Shown piece after piece: positions 47,101-58,577 of a stretch of 64,000 bases of DNA. Under the pieces are notes generated by a model. That model was not told the DNA's origin. It saw nothing but the letters and a program-made list of their open reading frames with translations, and searched no databases. This stretch comes from Culex pipiens pallens (Eukaryota > Arthropoda > Insecta > Diptera > Culicidae): the NCBI RefSeq assembly GCF_016801865.2, contig NC_068937.1, forward strand, positions 110,402,664 through 110,466,663. Direction: 5' to 3'. Within the stretch, counting starts at the first letter, position 1. The number at the start of each line of letters is the position of its first letter. The translations under genes and the position numbers were made by a program.

Positions 47101-48374
47101 CACAATAAAACAATCTCTCCCTTGCTATCTCCGATGGTGATGATTTAACACAAACCGAGTTGTTCCGCGACGACGAACCGCAAACTCGAACTTTGAACTC
47201 TTCTCTAGCGAGTTTTCCCACTTCCGGAAGGTTTGGAATCGCGACGTTGACTGGCCGGAACGCACTCCAAGGATGGTCGTTTAAGGTGATATCAAAACAT
47301 GCTGGCTGCTGGAGAAGTGAGAGAGCGATTTTCTCCGTGGGAGAATCCCGCTCTTAGTCCTGGCTCTCTCGGAGTGGCGAGACGATCCTGAAGCAGCACC
47401 GAGTCCTGGCGGTGGGCATTGTTGACAAAGGTAATGTGCTGTACTACTCTTACGTTCAGAGTGAGAGAGTGAAGCATAGCGAAACCGAAGGGAAGCGGTT
47501 GTTTACAATAATAATAACAGTTTTTCAACAAATTTGATCTTGAAATTTTAAAAAGTATTAAGACAATGTATCAAGCATTAAATGCTTGAACAAAAATAAC
47601 AAAGTCACTGCAAAACTAAGTTAAAACAACATTAACAAAAGACACAAAAATCTCTCAACAAAACAAGCCGTCGAGGAATATCCTGCAAACCGGATCAAAA
47701 AACAGCCGCCTTTGGATGGGGCGGCGTGTTTTGGCAATACAGCCGCCTAAAAGGAACGATTTTCCCCATTTTACCCAAGCGCTAGGGCGGCTGGTTTTAA
47801 GAAATGTTCATTTTAGAAACAGCGTTTTGGCGGGAGATTGCGATGGCGCGCTTGGAAATTGCAATAATGAAGAGCTGAAAAGAAGTTGTGGCCACGTGGG
47901 AGAGTTCCATAAGGATCTGTTTGTGTAGTTTTATACTTATTACACTTGTTTTTTAAAGTTTGTTATGAAATTGTCAATAGATAGTGATAAAACTAGTTTT
48001 TCAAAATAATTAATAGTGAAATAAAAAAAAACAGGAAAAAAAATTAATATCAGATAAATACTATACCTGTTTCCGATTTGTGGAACAAAAAACAACATTT
48101 TTTTTTTCAGAAAGTGCTCATGACTTTGAACTAAACTGTATAACTCAAAAGTAATGAAAATGCATATGGGACTACTTATAATAACTATTAATCATTTGAA
48201 AAAAAAAACACTTAAAATAACGTTCGGGGGCAAACAAGGTTTATTCAAACAACATTCTAAAATTTTAAACGTGTTGCCATATTATGTTTCAAGTTTTAGT
48301 AAATCCGAGATGGAAAAGAATTCTTTATATGTTAACTTAAAATTACAATTAGGTCCAAGACTAAGTAAACACTA
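44182..48374. other. Intergenic; MITE fragment near 45.4 kb
   Basis: About 45415-45524 carries AAAATCAAAATATTGTGCTC and GTCCCGATTCACTCCAGTTG, a one-ended relative of the MITE at 17050. Stretches 46000-46250 and 46850-47450 are less AT-rich with overlapping short ORFs, none recognised. Confidence 0.4.
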
Positions 48375-48552
48375 GGGTGTAATATGATTATCAACTCCCC
48401 AAATTCATTATGCGCAAAGTGTTATTTCAAGTTTCATTCATTTTGCACAGTGCGGATTCATAAAAACGTTCTCAAACTTTGGGCAGTTGTTTCGAACCCC
48501 AAAAGGAACTGAAAAAATACTTTGCAAGAAAAACGTTTTTGTTATTACACCC
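48375..48552. mobile_element. TA-flanked MITE (178 bp)
   Basis: Ends GGGTGTAATATGATTA and TGTTATTACACCC (inverted GGGTGTAATAACA), flanked by TA at 48373-48374 and 48553-48554. Non-coding. Confidence 0.65.
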
Positions 48553-48855
48553 TATCAAGCACATTATTCTAATATCAACAAAAAAAGAAGTAAGCTTTGC
48601 ATGAAGAAACTATTAGATAGTTTTTGTTTGAAAACCCTTTTATAATAGAAATCCAAAAGTTATTAAAAAAATTTTCATTATTTCACAATTTAGTTTGCAA
48701 AATTTTAGAGTTCCAACCATTATGCCCCAAAATTTATCGATTCAATCAAAATGGAATCACATGTATTGTTTATTTATAGTTTCAACTAAATTTTTCACAT
48801 CTACAATGGATCAAAACATACCCAAATCCTGCCTCCGGCTAGATAACAAACTTTT

Positions 48856-49083
48856 CTAATTAAGCCAACTGCTGTTACAAACCGTGAACAACATAGCATT
48901 TAACATGGCCAGAAGCCAAATCACACACCACGTGATTACAACATAGTATTCACCACATAAATACTGAACACGCAGTTCGTTAGACACCCACTCCCAGACA
49001 TTCCCATCCAGGCTGGATTTTGTCGCCATATCAACTAATCCCTTCGCTGCCGCAAATCCGTAGAAATTGGCAACGTATATCAT
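48856..49083 (-). CDS. Small hypothetical protein with a hydrophobic segment (uncertain gene)
   Basis: A 75-codon minus-strand frame with ATG at 49083. Its C-terminal part holds a strongly hydrophobic run (YYVVITWCVIWLLAMLNAML, about residues 46-65) typical of a membrane span. AATAAA-like sequence on the minus strand lies about 90 bp past the stop (near 48768). A second open frame (49031-49336) overlaps upstream with hydrophobic text (SDLIGIYLIAAAGISAVWW), preceded by possible splice acceptors TTAATTGCAG and TTGATTGCAG, so the true gene, if any, may be spliced. I do not recognise the family. A chance ORF is possible. Confidence 0.3.
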   Translation of the reverse strand: MIYVANFYGFAAAKGLVDMATKSSLDGNVWEWVSNELRVQYLCGEYYVVITWCVIWLLAMLNAMLFTVCNSSWLN

Positions 49084-49962
49084 GAAAGGAAAAAAAAAAC
49101 TTTAGTTCTGAATAACAGAAAAAAGTCAATCCGGACGGACTACGGCAACTCCTTCCACCGCCTCCACCAAGTTGGCCAATGTCGAGTCCCCGGGCTGTCC
49201 ACCAAACCGCGCTAATTCCAGCGGCTGCAATCAAATAAATCCCAATTAAATCCGAAAATGCACCGAGAACCACCCACACCGATCCGCTCCGTTCAGCTGC
49301 AATTAAGCAATAAATGATGCGGGACAAAAGGGACACCGAACGCCGCTGTCATGGCCACGTCCGCCGGAAGGGTTCCCGATGCTGATAACAAAGGCGCGGG
49401 GGTGCGTGCATATTAACACGCTTTCTTTTTGATAGTGGACACACGCGCACACATCCACGTACAGTTGAACACGATTCGCGCACCAGAAACGCGAATCACT
49501 CGGACTCGATTCCCACCGGTATAACGGGTCAATATTTATTTATTGAAATTACCGGATTACCAATTCGAACAGTATTTTAATGTTTTGTTTTATTTATTAA
49601 TCCTGATTTCGGCCACTTTTTCGGGACATTTCGATTGCAAATTATTGAGGCAAACGTGACATTGTTTTGAGCGTACTTGTTTCAGAGAATTGTACTTTTT
49701 TCTCTATTTTCTTCTGCTAAACGTTGGATTGTGCACTCAACTGGGAATTTAAATGTTTATTGTTATTAATTCAAAATCTTTTTTTTCTTCTATGGAGCGT
49801 AGACAAGCATTTCTGAAAAAAGTTTCGAAAAAATGCGATTTTCTCGACCTGGGAGAAGCAAAAAACATAAATGTTGTCCAATATTGATAGTGCATCTTAC
49901 AGATACAGTTTTTGTATTGATTCCAAGCGATTTTCGAAAACTTGTTCAAACAAGTGATTTTT

Positions 49963-50790
49963 GCCTTCCTCACTGAGGAAAGGTTATAAAATCACTCGAA
50001 AATTGAACTTCCTTAATACACTTGTTAGATATACCTTCAAGTATACATATCGACTCAGAATCATTTTCTGTGCAAATGGTTGTGGTGATGTGAGTAGACA
50101 TGACTTTCTTTCCACACGCATATCTCAAAACTGGCTGAGTCGATTTTGGCCGGGTTTGACTTTTTATTACCACTTTGGGGTCTAATAAGACCCTATTCAA
50201 AATTATGAAGTTTAGTGAAGTATTTTGAAAGTTATTTTTAGTAAGTTTTTTTCTTAACTTTTTCTTACTTTCGGTAACCCCTTAACTACAAGCAACAATT
50301 GTTCCAAAATGGATTATGATGTAACACACAGCTGAAAAGAACTCCAAAACTCTGTTATGTATTCCAAAAGAACTTATTGTATATTGATAATTCACCAATA
50401 AAACCGAATTGAATTGAATTGATTTTGAAAGTTATACTATGCAAAAGTTTTTTGTAAACTCAAAAAAGGGTGATTTTTTGCATAACCTCAAAAGGCCAGG
50501 ACTTTTTGTTTACGTGCGAGAGTCGCACCAGATGCGAAACGCCCGGTTGCCACATTTCTTCATATGAGAGTCTGCATGTTTTCTGGAAAAGTCTGTACCA
50601 GATATATTTGTTTTTTACTCATAAACTTATTTTCGTCAGGTCCTTTTCGGTGCTGGAACCTGATTTAGAATCAATTAGGACAACTTAGGAGCTGAATTAA
50701 TTCGTAAATGTGAGGAAGGCACCAACCACCTAATGGTGGATTAAGAAACGTCAACGGGGTCAAAACCGATTTGGATTATTTGTATTTTCA
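49963..50790 (+). mobile_element. Element G (related in plan to element M)
   Basis: Starts GCCTTCCTCACTGAGGAAAG, a hairpin, and near its end has TGTGAGGAAGGC (inverted start) followed by the hairpin CCACCTAATGGTGG and ATTAA (50744). Comparison with the uninterrupted foldback arm (61604-61650) puts the right limit near 50790. It is itself interrupted by a LINE tail (50236-50421). No transposase. Confidence 0.6.
50236..50421 (+). mobile_element. 5'-truncated LINE 3' tail (186 bp)
   Basis: Carries CACAGCTGAAAAGAACTCCA and ends CCGAATTGAATTGAATTG. Flanked by the perfect 14-bp duplication ATTTTGAAAGTTAT (50222-50235, 50422-50435). It resembles the 15.4-kb copy more than the 51-kb copy, suggesting two subfamilies. 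Confidence 0.85.
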
Positions 50791-51098
50791 GTAAATCAAT
50801 TAGGGGGTTCGAGAAGTATTTCATTATTTTTTCTTGTCTAAGAAAACATTGTTCCTAACATCATGTATTATCATTTAAGAAGTGAGCACCTAAAATTCCT
50901 CGACATGACCTCAAAATGGGACAGGCTACTATGCACTAGGCTTAAAAAATTAACGGTCACTGGCTTAGAACCCTATTTTGACAGTGCAATAGGGCCATGG
51001 CGTTAAATCGTGCTGCCATCTGGTTTTTTTAAATGCAAGTCGATAAAGTAGTCGGTTTCGATGGAGAAAAAGTGGAAAACGTGGTCTAAAAATAGCGA

Positions 51099-52859
51099 CC
51101 ACCTCCGTGTACGCACGAGAGCAAGCAGCAGTCAAGTGCTCAGTGCTCCATCGTTTTTTCGATTTTTTTCGCCGTAGTTTACCGTGATTAGCCGCGAGTT
51201 TGCTCCACCAGCATGCCAAGGGCCGGCCGTGGCCGTGGCAGTTCGAGTGCGGCCTCGAAAAACCCGCGAAGTTCGTCTACCGGCCGTGTGCAAAAAGGTA
51301 AACAAACCAACGCCGTGTCGACCGCCATCGCGCAGGGGAGAGTGAGCGCAGAAGGAATCGACAAAAAGTTACTACATCCCGGATATGTTCCGAGATCACC
51401 AGTGCGAACCCGTTCCGGTACTTCCGGTGCCACGACCAGCGGCACATCAACATCCGCCAACATCCCCATCAGGAACGAGTTCCAGATGCTGAGCGACGAC
51501 GAAGAAAACAACAACAACAACACCGACGGTAGCAGCACTACCGACGACGACGACGACGATGATGGTCGTGCACGGAAAAAAGTGCCGAAGTCAAAAAAGA
51601 ACAATTCTCCAACGGAACGAAGACCACCTCCAATTTTTGTTGTGGACACTTTGGCGGACGATGTTGACGAGTTGCTGGAAGGCCTCGGATATTGTCTGAA
51701 AATCGGTAAGTCGGCAGTGCAAGTGATCACACTGAACAGAAAAGATTTCGACCTGGTGCTTGAAGAACTGAAGCGTAGCAACTTCAACTTCTACACATAC
51801 GACCCAGAGAAGCCCCCTGTTAAGGTGGTCTTGCAGGGTTACCAAGACCGTCTGATCGCCGACCTGAAGCGACACCTCTCGAACGCGGGAATAAAGCCAC
51901 GGGAGATAAAAGTGCTCTCGCGAAAGACAACAGTCACGGGTACGCATACCCTGTACCTGTTGTACTTCGACCGCGGCACCGTCAAGATCCAAGACCTGCG
52001 GCGGATTAAGACGTTGGACGGTTTTTGGGTAAACTGGCGGTTTTACACCAAGAACCCGACGGACGTAGCGCAATGCCACCGTTGCCAGAAATTCGGCCAC
52101 GGCTCGCGGAACTGCAATCTCCGGCCCCGCTGCGTGAAGTGCGGTGAGTCGCACCTCTCGGAGGCGTGCGCACTGCCACGAAAGGCGGACTTGGGGGACA
52201 AGGCAGAACAAACCAAGCCGCGCGTAAAGTGCGCGAACTGTGACGGCAACCATACCGGCAATTACCGCGGATGCGTCGCGCGCAAGGCCTACCTCGAGGA
52301 GCAGGAAAAGAGGAAGAAGAAAGCAGCAGCGTCTCACTCTCCTCAGCGAAGTACGAACGCAGCCGTTCCTGCAGCTGGACAGCGTACGGTTCCAGCGGAC
52401 AACCCAGCGATCCCTCCTGGATGGGGGCGTTCGTTTGCCAGCGTGGTCGCTGCCGGTAGCGGCGATGCGGCCCAGCAAGGAGTCACCGGGGAAGATCTCT
52501 TTTCCCTGCCGGAGTTCTTTGCTCTCGCGGGGGAGATGATGACGCGGTTTCGGAGCTGCCGTAACAAGGCGGAGCAATTTCTGGCCCTCGGGGAGCTGAT
52601 GATCAAGCACATCTATAATTGATTATTTTTGTCTGTGATCTAGTTTTAAGCTTTCTCTCTATCTATCCTTTTCCTATTGCACTTTCTGTAAGTTTTTTGA
52701 AAACTTTTTCTTACTCTTGTCTATTCCATAGTTATAAGTAATAATTTTTCGATTGAATAACGATTTAAACACAGCTGAAAGGAACACCAAAACTCTGTTG
52801 TGCACCTAAATGAACTCATTGTAACTTGATTATTCACAAATAAAACCGAATTGAATTGA
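51099..52859 (+). mobile_element. ORF1-only LINE (1761 bp), complete with target duplication
   Basis: Bounded by the perfect 11-bp duplication AAAAATAGCGA (51088-51098, 52860-52870). The uninterrupted target GTCTAAAAATAGCGACGCCA is present at 61951-61970. It comprises a 114-bp 5' leader, an intact 469-codon ORF1, a 237-bp 3' UTR and a TTGAATTGAA end. There is no reverse-transcriptase or endonuclease ORF2 and no room for one. It must move with enzymes supplied by another element. Jockey/CR1-group affinity is inferred from ORF1. Confidence 0.85.
51213..52622 (+). CDS. LINE ORF1 protein (jockey-type, Gag-like, zinc knuckles)
   Basis: 469 residues, ATG at 51213, TGA at 52620. The N-terminal 130 residues are Ser/Thr/Arg-rich and include an acidic run (DDEENNNNN to DDDDDDD, about residues 95-117). 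A folded domain at about 150-285 (YDPEKPPVKVVLQGYQ, then IKPREIKVLSRKT) matches the region that precedes zinc knuckles in jockey-clade ORF1 proteins (PRE_C2HC-like). Then come CHRCQKFGHGSRNC (C288, C291, H296, C301), CVKCGESHLSEAC (307-319) and CANCDGNHTGNYRGC (about 338-352), and a basic KRKKKAA stretch. By family knowledge such proteins bind the element's RNA and form RNPs. No frameshift is seen, so the copy may be young. The 339-aa minus-strand frame is a shadow. Confidence 0.9.
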   Translation: MPRAGRGRGSSSAASKNPRSSSTGRVQKGKQTNAVSTAIAQGRVSAEGIDKKLLHPGYVPRSPVRTRSGTSGATTSGTSTSANIPIRNEFQMLSDDEENNNNNTDGSSTTDDDDDDDGRARKKVPKSKKNNSPTERRPPPIFVVDTLADDVDELLEGLGYCLKIGKSAVQVITLNRKDFDLVLEELKRSNFNFYTYDPEKPPVKVVLQGYQDRLIADLKRHLSNAGIKPREIKVLSRKTTVTGTHTLYLLYFDRGTVKIQDLRRIKTLDGFWVNWRFYTKNPTDVAQCHRCQKFGHGSRNCNLRPRCVKCGESHLSEACALPRKADLGDKAEQTKPRVKCANCDGNHTGNYRGCVARKAYLEEQEKRKKKAAASHSPQRSTNAAVPAAGQRTVPADNPAIPPGWGRSFASVVAAGSGDAAQQGVTGEDLFSLPEFFALAGEMMTRFRSCRNKAEQFLALGELMIKHIYN

Positions 52860-52870
52860 AAAAATAGCGA

Positions 52871-53294
52871 CGCCATCCCCCTATTGGAACCCAGAGAGTA
52901 ACAATTCGCCTCTAAACCGAAAAAAAAGTTCTCCGATCGGGCTCAAATTTTTTCTTAGGGTTCCTTGGCCAAAATAATTCGACCCGTATGTTTTTGTTTG
53001 GCCATTAGGATGACCTACGTCGTGCTAAGGTAATTCGAAAAATTGCAATTTTCGTCATTTTTCGCAAAAACCACTTTTTTAAAAAAATCATATCCGCGTC
53101 ATTTCATCTGATTTTAGTTGTCTTAGACGCAAAAGAAAGGTGATAAGTTTGGCTATTTGAGAAAAATAGTAAGAAGTTTCAAAAATCTAGCTTAACATTT
53201 GAAAAAGTCGTATAAAAACTTAAAATGGCGTTTGACCGTGTCTGAACCAAGGACTCCTCGGAAAATTTCACACAAGATACCAAAAACTTACATT
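52871..53294. other. Repeat-like non-coding DNA, not classified
   Basis: Begins with the rest of the LINE target (CGCCATCCCCCTAT) and continues AT-rich with no ORF or paired ends. Confidence 0.35.
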
Positions 53295-53457
53295 TTTTGC
53301 ATTTGCAAAGCGGATTCAGTGGCTATTTCTTAACTTAATGTTAACGTGTTAACATTCCATAGGTCGCCTTCCCTAAGGTGTCATGATAAGGTCTAGCTTG
53401 TGACGATACACTACCTTCCCTTTACTAAGCAATCGAATCCAGAAGGGAAAAGGTCAC
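53295..53457 (-). mobile_element. SINE tail half, separated from its head at 62468-62550
   Basis: On the minus strand GGATTCGATTGCTTAGTAAA, AAGGTAGTGTATCGTCACAA and TGCCACTGAATCCGC-type text match the body of the SINE at 7543-7859. It stops at the TA target of element K (53458-53459) and the tRNA-like head resumes at 62468. Confidence 0.8.
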
Positions 53458-54060
53458 TAGGGTACGTTATCCATTAGTGGACCCCTTTCCTATAGTGGAC
53501 CCTCTGAAGGGTTTTTGATGAAAAATTGAATAGAATCACAGTTTCAAGCGTGTTGTTGTCTACAAATCTTTTATTTGGCATGTTCAGCATCATTTAAAAC
53601 AATGTTGACTGACATTGAATCGTCCTTTTCACCAAAATAATTGTTTTGAGTTCGACATCTGAAATCAGCCATGGCCACTAGCATTTTCACAACAAAACTG
53701 CATTCATATTTTATGATTGAATTAACTATCCAATCATTTTTTGACTGATTATTTAACTTCAGCAAGTCGAAATAATGTAAGTTTAAGGAACTTTACTAAA
53801 ATATAGCGAAGAACTGCTCATTTTCGAGCAAAAATTAGGAGGGTCCAATATAGGACAACGAAAATCAAAACTTTTCCAAAAGTGGACCCCTGTTAATTTA
53901 ACCTTCAAAAATGAAGACCCCTGTTAATTTAACCTTCAAAAATGAAGAAAACTGTGTATTTAAGCAAAAGTTTCTCTTAAACATACAATAAATGCTTGTT
54001 GTAATCAACCTAAACGCATATTTTTTCAATTATGAGTATAAATATAGCCGTTTTCGTGTT

Positions 54061-57000
54061 TGTTTGCGCACATACTAGCGTCAGATTCCCGGTGCCGTGC
54101 AAAATCGGATCTTTCTAAATTAATCAGAACTCGCGGGTTGTACAAAAAACATTTATTCTTGATTCGTCAGTTATATTTCGCGGTCAGTAGTTGGACGGAC
54201 TAAATAGTGGACTGTAAACACTAATCTTAGTAAAACTGCGTCTGATTTTGTCTGAACTGGTCAGTAGTACGGTTCGCAGAGCAATGACCAACCGCTAGTC
54301 GGTTCCTGCTGGCCAAAGCTACTTATTTGAACCTCAGAACTCCAGGCACTCACTGGATGTTCTGTTTTGTTGTTGTATGTGTTATGCTGTCTGTTTTTGT
54401 GTTGCTGTACTAGAGCATAATCTGCACTGGCTCACAAAATCTACTCAGACCTGATCTGGGCGCGTTCATACCGCCCGCCTTGAAATACTTAGTATTTTAA
54501 TTAAACTCCTACTTGAACCAGTGCCTATGGATTAGTCTACTCTGAATCTGAACAGATCTGATCTGAACAGTCTTGTCTGTGCTGTTAGTGTGTTGTTTTT
54601 CACTGTTCTTCTTCTTTTCTTCGACCGTGTTCGGTAAACTGCTACCGCTACTGTTGACGACGATCGCGTCATCCTCCGTCCGTTGTCGCTGCTGTGCGTG
54701 ACGACTGCGACTGGTTCGCCATCGTCTGGTACTGCGACTGCTGCTGCGTCTGGATACATTTGATGATGCACTGCTGCTTCTGCGACCGTTGATTGTTGCC
54801 GAGTGTTCCAGCGCTCTGCACCTTAAATGCCCTAACTCTGGGCAGAGTCGGGATGGCAGTTCCGACCCGTCCGATCAGAACAGCGCCATCCCCGATTGCC
54901 TTGTGCTGGAACCTCGCTTCAGCTTCTGGCGTGCTGAATTGCTGGAGATCACCGTCTGTTGTCGTGCTGATCTGTTGTGGTGATCCAGCGCTGTATGTGC
55001 GGCATATTTTTGCCGCCCGCCATTCCCACAGCCGTTTGCCGTGGTCCGCTGATCTGTGCGGCTGTCGTGCCGCTCGCCATGATCTGCTTATTCTGCACTC
55101 CGGGTATGCAGCTTCCGTCGTCTGCATTTGCAGACTGCTCCGCGCTCGGATGTTCGGGATTGCGGCTTCAGTGCCGCCCGCCGTAGTCAGCTGATTGTGT
55201 CGACGACCAGTGTGTCGTCCGTCGTGCTCCGCTGCGTGCGCCGCCCGCCGTTGTCAGTTGTGGCCCTTGAGCCACCGTCGGTTTACTGCTGTTGCTGGAC
55301 TGTCTCAACAATCCCGTCGTACTTGCGGCCTGTGCGCCGCTCATCGTGATCCGAGTCAGTTTGTCGGTAAATCCGTCGGCCAGTGCGTCGCGCGCCGTGA
55401 TCTGTGTCGCTGCACCGGGTGTGCAGTCAGTTTCCGCTCGGTTTCTCGTCGGCCGGTGTGCCGCAAGCTCTGTCCGTACGCCGCACTGGATGCGCAGTTG
55501 GTATCCGTGCTGATCCGATCAGTTCTTGCTCCTGCTGATGCTTCCCGTGTTGTCCATCTCTCCTGCTACTGTTCCTTGTCTGTGATCTGCTGTCTGACTT
55601 CAGGACGTTTGCGTTCTGGATCTGATCAGTGCTGTACAGCTGATACGCACTGAAATGCAAAACCTCCGCGAACGCTCAGAGGAGTTGCAGCTGACTGTTG
55701 TACCCAGGACGCTGTGTAAGCTGTGACAACGCCTGGACCTCATATCGCTGAGGCTGCGACCTGTCGTGGCAGGTGGTCTGATGTCCTGAAGTTGGCCAGA
55801 AGTGGCCGTCAGAATTGTCCACAATGTGGGGACGTTGTCTCCTTGGAGACGTCAGTAGTGGTCACCAGAGTGTGACCTGGTCCGTAGATGGCAGCCTAGA
55901 CGCAGTAGACGTAACTACCGGCCACTGCAAATGAATTCAGCGCCTCAAGACGCTGACTGCCGGCTGAGGTGGGACGGTAGTTCCGACCCGTCCGATCGAA
56001 ACAGCGCCTTCCCTAGTGCTTTGCGGCTGGATCCTCGTCTCTGCAATGGCGCGCAGAGTTGTTGACGGCTGAGCAGATGAAGCGGCTGCTCGCTGAGCTG
56101 ACGAAGGCAAGGTGCCTCCGATCTGATGAGCTGCGGGGAGACGGTTGAACCCCGAGCTCGACACGACCGAGATCGTGCTGATGATGCTCTGGATCTGGAC
56201 GATATCGCTGATGCCGTGATGAAAAGTTCTGCTGAACTGTCGGCGGACTGCCGCCGTCTGTAGTCGGAGTCCTTCTCCGGTGCACCAGAAGAATACATGC
56301 TTGATTCGCCGTGTGCGCTGAACGACATTTCCACCGGGCCCTGGTGGGTGGTCGCTAACACGCGGCTGAAGTGTCCGTTGCAGCTGAGTCTCCGAGTACT
56401 GAAGTCGGATGCGTCGCGCGCTCGCTGACTCGCGACGAATGGAACTGGTCTGTTGGGCTGATGAAGTGCCAGCTTTAAGAACCTGCGGTGTTGTACGGCT
56501 GAGCAACTGAATGTTAAAGTAAATTAACAGGTACTTAACTTGGGTTGCTTTTGGGACGGCTGTCTGACCCGTCCGATCACGACGCGCCGCCCCGAAAGGC
56601 TTTACTGCTGGCAACCTCCAATCAGCGTGTGGCATGCTGAGTCTGCGGCGACGTGGCTGATCTGTGCCGGCGAACTGTGCTGCAAACGCCGACTGCACCG
56701 ATGGTTGAACTGGTGTAGAACTTCAGCGATCGTAATCGCCGAACTGAACTGCTGCTCCAACATCACCGAAACAGCCACACCAAGGTCTGCACATGCCCTC
56801 CTCCGCATCTGTGCCGAACAGCTGTCGCGAGATGCACCGCAAAGTGCATCACTGCACGCAGATTCGGCCAAAACCATTCCGGGCTCAACACTCACACCCG
56901 CTGTGGACGCCCTTGGCGACGTCCCTGTGTTTTTCTGCTGACGGGGTGCAGTGCACAGAAAAACACACTGCAGCTGATCGGGTGTGTGGGGCTTTTCACA

Positions 57001-58577
57001 GGGCGAGCAACACATCACTAGCAACGATTCGTTGCACTGGCTGGCCAGGATCACTGGCACCGGACCGAAACAGTTCTTCAACGGCGGTCGGATCGAACCT
57101 TCACTGCACTGTTTTCGTCCGTAAACTTCTTCAGTTGCACTGGGACGGACATCCTTTCTTCAGCGATTTTTCTCGCAACCGAACGTCACCGCCGAGCAGT
57201 ATTCTCGACAGTAACCGCATCCCAGCGACCGTGTCCGACGGAACCGATCTTCACCGTCGCGGATCGCACTGATTTGCCACCGACAAACACAAAATTCGAT
57301 CGCGCACCGACTTTTTCGCGACCAAATCGAACTGAACAGCACCGCCGAGCTGTTTTGCTACCGAAACTGCATCGAACTGCAGCAGAACCGATTTCGCGAT
57401 CGATACCGAATTCGCGATCAAAACAAACCGAGAAACGTCATCGGTTGTTTGACTTTCGACAGGTCTGCGCACATCTGTCACTGCACGAGTTGCTCAGTAG
57501 CTCACTTTCTTCGCAGACTTTTTGCCACATCGTTGCAAGTGTGAGCACCGACTTGCATGCGATGGGCACGGACTTCTTTTCCACTTCACTGTTGTTCACC
57601 ACCATTTTCCTTCTGCAGCACGGTTTTCACGACGTATTTTTCACGGCGTAGTCGGACATAAAATGGTGGGACCGCCATTCGGATTTTAGGCACACGATTT
57701 TCTGGCGGAATTTCACGGCACTTTGCGGACGGTTCGTGTGCAGACTTTTGCCAAACCGACGGCAGATTTTGGTTTGGCCACCGAACTGAAACTGAGCAAC
57801 TGTTTTTGGAAGTTTAACTGGACAGAACGGAACTGTCAGGTGCAAAATGTTTACAAAAATGCACTGCACGCGCACTGAACGGAACGATATCGCGAGTTTT
57901 CGGCGGTTTTTCCTCGGGAAAGTGGTTTTCTGCGGCGGGTTTCCAGGTACTGCAGTGCGCGATGGCCACAGCGAGTCCGGCGCCATGCTGTACTGCGGCG
58001 GATGATGGCGGAATCTTCTTCTCCGTGAATTCCAGCTGGAGATTGTTCTGCGCCGACTTCAACGCCATCGCGATGCACAACGAACACAACTGAACTGTCC
58101 TTTTTCTGATCGATTTGCAGGCACCAGGGGAACCGGAACCTTACGGATCCGGTTCGAAGGACCAAAATATGTTTGCGCACATACTAGCGTCAGATTCCCG
58201 GTGCCGTGCAAAATCGGATCTTTCTAAATTAATCAGAACTCGCGGGTTGTACAAAAAACATTTATTCTTGATTCGTCAGTTATATTTCGCGGTCAGTAGT
58301 TGGACGGACTAAATAGTGGACTGTAAACACTAATCTTAGTAAAACTGCGTCTGATTTTGTCTGAACTGGTCAGTAGTACGGTTCGCAGAGCAATGACCAA
58401 CCGCTAGTCGGTTCCTGCTGGCCAAAGCTACTTATTTGAACCTCAGAACTCCAGGCACTCACTGGATGTTCTGTTTTGTTGTTGTATGTGTTATGCTGTC
58501 TGTTTTTGTGTTGCTGTACTAGAGCATAATCTGCACTGGCTCACAAAATCTACTCAGACCTGATCTGGGCGCGATCA
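54061..58577 (-). mobile_element. Non-autonomous BEL/Pao-like LTR element (4517 bp), minus strand
   Basis: Two 408-bp LTRs (54061-54468 and 58170-58577) differ at one base by my reading (GCGTTCA versus GCGATCA at the end). They run TG...CA and are flanked by GTGTT (54056-54060, 58578-58582). Minus orientation follows from a TGGTCCTTCGAACC primer-binding-like site next to 58169, a purine tract AAGGCGGGCGG next to 54468, and AATAAA in the minus-strand LTR (near 54152). The 3.7-kb interior has no gag or pol; its ORFs (up to 253 aa) match nothing I know. A 30-bp motif around CCGACCCGTCCGATC recurs near 54862, 55982 and 56566. BEL/Pao is inferred from the 5-bp duplication and primer site. Confidence 0.8.

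Larger units (their letters stand above)
49800..52884 (+). repeat. Right-arm copy of the 59.6-61.9 kb foldback family, interrupted twice
   Basis: ATTTCTGAAAAAAGTTTCGA (49809), CCAATATTGATAGTGCATCT, then AACATTGTTCCTAACATCAT, CTCGACATGACCTCAAAATG (50899) and GTCTAAAAATAGCGACGCCA (split) follow the order seen at 61430-61976. It is interrupted by element G (49963 to about 50790) and the LINE (51099-52859). No ORF of its own. Confidence 0.7.

Noticed and set aside
51591..52610. 339-aa minus-strand ORF
   Set aside because: Antisense shadow of the LINE ORF1, which has zinc knuckles and the expected position in the element.
55937..56698. 253-aa minus-strand ORF inside the LTR element, considered as gag
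   Set aside because: No zinc knuckle, capsid or protease-like motif; low-complexity Arg/Ser/Gln content, and it overlaps the repeated CCGACCCGTCCGATC motif.
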